Assembly: GCA_038527215.1 (NCBI GenBank)
Contig: JBCBGC010000011.1
Span: 1 to 64,000, forward strand
DNA: 64,000 bases
Source of the DNA: JAWPMV01 sp038527215
GTDB taxonomy: Bacteria > Bacteroidota > Bacteroidia > J057
Direction of reading: 5' to 3'
Shown here: positions 61,226 to 64,000 of the stretch, piece by piece
Numbering within the stretch: position 1 is the stretch's first letter
Layout: each line of letters opens with the position of its first letter
Notes under the pieces: model-generated
Seen by the model: only the letters and a program-made list of their open reading frames with translations
The model's database searches: none
What the model was told of the DNA's origin: nothing
Position numbers and translations under genes: made by a program

Positions 61226-64000
61226 ATGAAAAAACGGCCAATCTGCTTGCTCTTCCTATTAGGTGCGCTTTTGTTGCTTCCCCTGAGTCGGGGAGTCACC
61301 GCCCCTATTGACTCCCTGGCAGCCTGCCAGGCTTTTGAAGTGGGCGAGTTCTACCACCAGAAAAAGGTCTACGATTCCGCGGCTTACCATTACCGTCAGG
61401 CAGCAGATGCTTTTATGGCTGCCTACCAACAGGAGGCAGATACCAGTCTGGTCAGCCGCTATTGCCAGAGTATGCGAAAGCATGCCGGGATGTATATCCG
61501 GCAACGCAAAAACAGGGAATCGCTGGCTATCTATGATGAAGTGCTGGCTTTGCCTCATACCATTCTGCCGGCGATCCATCGGCAAAGGCGGGAACTGTGG
61601 GTGAATAAAGGATTGATGAACCGCATGCTGGGAGATTATCAGGCTTCCATGGACAGTTATCAGGAAGCCATGCGCATTGCCAGGGAGGAACTGGGCCCAA
61701 CCCATGAACTGATGGCCAACCTTTATATAAAAATGGGGGTAGCATTGAACAACTTCGACAAAATGGACGAAGCGGAAACCTACCTCGTTCGGGCTGAAGA
61801 CCTCCTGCTGGAACATTATGCCCCCGAACATCCCGACCTGAACGCCACCTATATCAACCTGGGGGTTTCCAATGCTAAAAGAGGTAGGTTGGATAAAGCG
61901 ATTGATTACTGGAATCAGGCGCTGGAATTGACTACGCGGGTGCATGGGGAGAACCATGGGGATATCGGGCGATCCCTGGCCAATATAGGACTGGCCTACC
62001 GAAACATGGGAGACTTTCATCGAGCCCTGGAGTACCAGGAAAAGGCCATTCAGATTTTGAAGGAGCAGTTAGGCCCAGGCCATGTGGTGATTGCCAAGGC
62101 CTATCACAACCTGGCTTCTGTGTACATCAGCCTGAACAATAAGCCCAAGGCGCTTTTATTCCTGGATCTGTCTGTCGCAGAGAAATTGAAAATTTATGGA
62201 GAAGTCCATCCGGAATTGGGGCAGTCTTACAACAGCCTAGGGTTGATCTATAATGCCATGGGAGAACATGAAAAAGCGCTGATGTATTTTGAAAAAACCA
62301 GGGAGATCGGGACGCAGATTTTTGGTCCTAACCACCGCATGGTTTCTGCTGCCCATGGGAATAAAGCCCTGGTATATCAAAATAAAGGAGATATTGATCG
62401 CGCACTGGAAGAGACGCAAATAGCACTGGAAATTGGGGCTAATTTCAGAGACGGAGATAATGAAGAATACGGCAAAAACATGATTTTTGCCGGTGATTTC
62501 TTATCCTTAAAAGGAAACTATGAGGAAGGGATCAGGATGATTAAAAAAGGCATTGCCCATCTGGAAGCCTATTCTTCTTATCGCTCTCTGTCGGTGATCA
62601 GTGGCTACCAGGATCTGGCGCGCACCTTTCTGGAACTGGACCAACTAGACTCCGCTTATTATTTCTTTGCCCAGGCAGATAAATTGAACCAGTGGGATGA
62701 GAAAAATCCAGAACAACCTAATTTTTCTACCGGTGATCAGGGGCTGATCTCTGAGGAGTTGCACCTCAACAATCTTCGCCTCCTAGCTCGCATCCACAGC
62801 CATCCCTCCAATACCGATCCTGACCGGGATGAAGCCATCCTCACAGTCTATCAAAAAGCGGTAGCCCAAATTCATCTTAGCCGCAACCGGCACAGCCTGG
62901 AGGCCAATCAGCAGCTCATTCAACAAAAAGCTCAGGAAATATTTGAAGACGGCATAGGTTTTCTCCATCAACAATATCTCAAAACCCAGGATGAGTCCTA
63001 TCTGGAAATGGCTTTGGGTTGGATGGAGAAAAGTAAGGCCGCCATGCTGAGTAAGGCTATTCGGGAAGCCGACGCCCGAAAGTACGCCAACATCCCTGAT
63101 GACCTCCTGGCTTTAGAAAGGAGTTTGCGCATCAATAAAAGCTTCTATGAGAAGCGCATGTATTTGTTAAAAGCTGGTGGGGAGGCTCCTACCTCTCAAG
63201 AGTGGCTATTTGTAAACCGACGGGTTACCCACCTCAACAATCAGTACGATTCTTTGGTAACTGTATTGGAACAAAAGTATCCCCAGTATTATCAGCTCAA
63301 GTATAATGACCAACCCCTGACTCTTCAGCAGGCCCGTGGGCTTTTGGAAAAAGATCAGGCACTGGTAGAATATTTTCTGGGAGATAGTTCCCTTTTCATT
63401 TGCTACCTGGACCAGCAGCAGATTCGCATGGTGCAGGTTGAGGATACGGATTTCATCCACGATGGAGTAAACCAGCTTCGTCTGGCTTTTCGGCCTATTG
63501 AAGCCAGGGCTGCGGGAGAAGCCCGTAATGTGTCAGAAAGCAATGCCTTTTCAGAAGTGGCCTATGATCTGTATCAGAAACTGTTACAACCCTTTGAGGA
63601 GACTACATTGCCCTCCAAATTGCTGATCATACCGGACGGTGTATTAGGCTTCTTGCCCTTTGATGTGCTCATCTCTGAGGTTCCGGAGGCTGAGAATCGG
63701 TGGAAGGCCCTGGCCTTTCTGGCTCAGAACCACCAGATTTCCTATGCGTATTCCCTCGCGAATTTAGGGCTGCTCAAAGGAGCCTCTTCCCACAATCCTA
63801 AGTTCCCCCTTCTGGCCATTGCGCCGAGTTTCGAGGATCAATACCTGGCCGCTTCCGATGGTGATCCCACGCGTTCTGAACTAGGTCCCTTGAAGTATAA
63901 TCTGGAAGAAGCCCAATTGATCCATCAATTATTGGGCGGCAAAGTCTTATTGAAAGATGAGGCCACGGAGGAAAACTTCTATCAGTTTGCCCCTCAAAGT
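61226..64000 (+). CDS. TPR-CHAT protein, cut by window end
   Basis: An open frame from the ATG at 61226 runs without a stop to the last base (925 codons visible). It begins with a signal peptide (MKKRPICLLFLLGALLL) and then has many TPR units of the kinesin light chain-like type (about 120-480; for example LGPGHVVIAKAYHNLASVY). A helical linker precedes the start of a CHAT domain (about 730 onward), including LLIIPDGVLGFLPFDVL. The His and Cys of the catalytic dyad would lie beyond the window and cannot be checked. It is paralogous in layout to the CHAT protein at 31343-34456, but with different TPRs. Confidence 0.85.
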   Translation, partial: MKKRPICLLFLLGALLLLPLSRGVTAPIDSLAACQAFEVGEFYHQKKVYDSAAYHYRQAADAFMAAYQQEADTSLVSRYCQSMRKHAGMYIRQRKNRESLAIYDEVLALPHTILPAIHRQRRELWVNKGLMNRMLGDYQASMDSYQEAMRIAREELGPTHELMANLYIKMGVALNNFDKMDEAETYLVRAEDLLLEHYAPEHPDLNATYINLGVSNAKRGRLDKAIDYWNQALELTTRVHGENHGDIGRSLANIGLAYRNMGDFHRALEYQEKAIQILKEQLGPGHVVIAKAYHNLASVYISLNNKPKALLFLDLSVAEKLKIYGEVHPELGQSYNSLGLIYNAMGEHEKALMYFEKTREIGTQIFGPNHRMVSAAHGNKALVYQNKGDIDRALEETQIALEIGANFRDGDNEEYGKNMIFAGDFLSLKGNYEEGIRMIKKGIAHLEAYSSYRSLSVISGYQDLARTFLELDQLDSAYYFFAQADKLNQWDEKNPEQPNFSTGDQGLISEELHLNNLRLLARIHSHPSNTDPDRDEAILTVYQKAVAQIHLSRNRHSLEANQQLIQQKAQEIFEDGIGFLHQQYLKTQDESYLEMALGWMEKSKAAMLSKAIREADARKYANIPDDLLALERSLRINKSFYEKRMYLLKAGGEAPTSQEWLFVNRRVTHLNNQYDSLVTVLEQKYPQYYQLKYNDQPLTLQQARGLLEKDQALVEYFLGDSSLFICYLDQQQIRMVQVEDTDFIHDGVNQLRLAFRPIEARAAGEARNVSESNAFSEVAYDLYQKLLQPFEETTLPSKLLIIPDGVLGFLPFDVLISEVPEAENRWKALAFLAQNHQISYAYSLANLGLLKGASSHNPKFPLLAIAPSFEDQYLAASDGDPTRSELGPLKYNLEEAQLIHQLLGGKVLLKDEATEENFYQFAPQS

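Noticed and set aside
1..64000. tRNA, rRNA, CRISPR arrays, transposases or integrases
   Set aside because: No cloverleaf, rRNA-like stretch, regularly spaced direct repeats or recombinase motif was found when reading the intergenic regions and open frames.

Overview
The window is a gene-dense stretch of a Bacteroidota chromosome, most likely from the Saprospiria (Lewinella/Phaeodactylibacter-like). The phylum call rests on three type IX secretion C-terminal sorting domains, LytS/LytTR regulators, large TPR-CHAT proteins, an ECF sigma gene followed by a TPR membrane protein, many Cys-lipoproteins with Bacteroidota-like lipoboxes, and mostly absent Shine-Dalgarno sequences. The narrower class assignment is inference. 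No rRNA, tRNA, CRISPR array, transposase or integrase is visible.

Region by region. (1) 62-3967: four leaderless genes, two closed by their own terminators, including a protein with a phage tail-collar C-terminus and a leaderless GH18 chitinase-like protein. (2) 4080-12810: unknown lipoproteins and membrane proteins, a DUF2147 protein, a LytS/LytTR pair, an alpha/beta hydrolase and an AlkD-like protein. (3) 12904-17133: an ankyrin, DUF2271 and PepSY-flavodoxin-reductase operon, probably for envelope electron transfer or iron reduction. (4) 17343-24031: MFS transporter, Crp/Fnr regulator, DltE-like SDR, HIT protein, a GEVED adhesin-like T9SS cargo and an amidohydrolase. (5) 24131-29589: ECF sigma, TPR anti-sigma-like protein, a membrane protein with two EAD11-like domains, two secreted partners, a membrane LytTR regulator, and divergently a very small T9SS cargo. 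(6) 29652-39262: an unknown helical protein, a membrane-anchored CHAT protease-like protein, and a tightly coupled four-gene envelope module (OmpA/MotB-like, coiled coil, four-TM coiled coil, vWA-like lipoprotein). (7) 39367-45304: a non-phosphorylative sugar-acid pathway (IlvD/Edd dehydratase, GntP permease, aldose epimerase, SDR, FAH hydrolase), best fitting L-fuconate or a related acid. (8) 45301-53397: glycosyltransferase, a 0.5-kb repeat-bearing intergenic block, OmpA and helix-hairpin-helix proteins, metal-receptor protein, ferritin, membrane protein, UPF0173 hydrolase and NtrY-like kinase. (9) 53544-64000: secreted and lipoprotein genes, DUF1080 protein, EamA transporter, TPR lipoprotein, two NTF2-like proteins, a T9SS cargo, and a second TPR-CHAT gene cut by the window end.

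The strongest candidates for something undescribed are the four-gene envelope module beside the periplasmic CHAT protein (34577-39262), the EAD11 membrane protein whose extracytoplasmic domain recurs in a neighbouring secreted protein (24928-27304), and the tail-collar/GH18 set at the left edge. The 46299-46810 block looks like a small structured, repeat-bounded element. All functional links between neighbouring genes are inferences from position and domain content.
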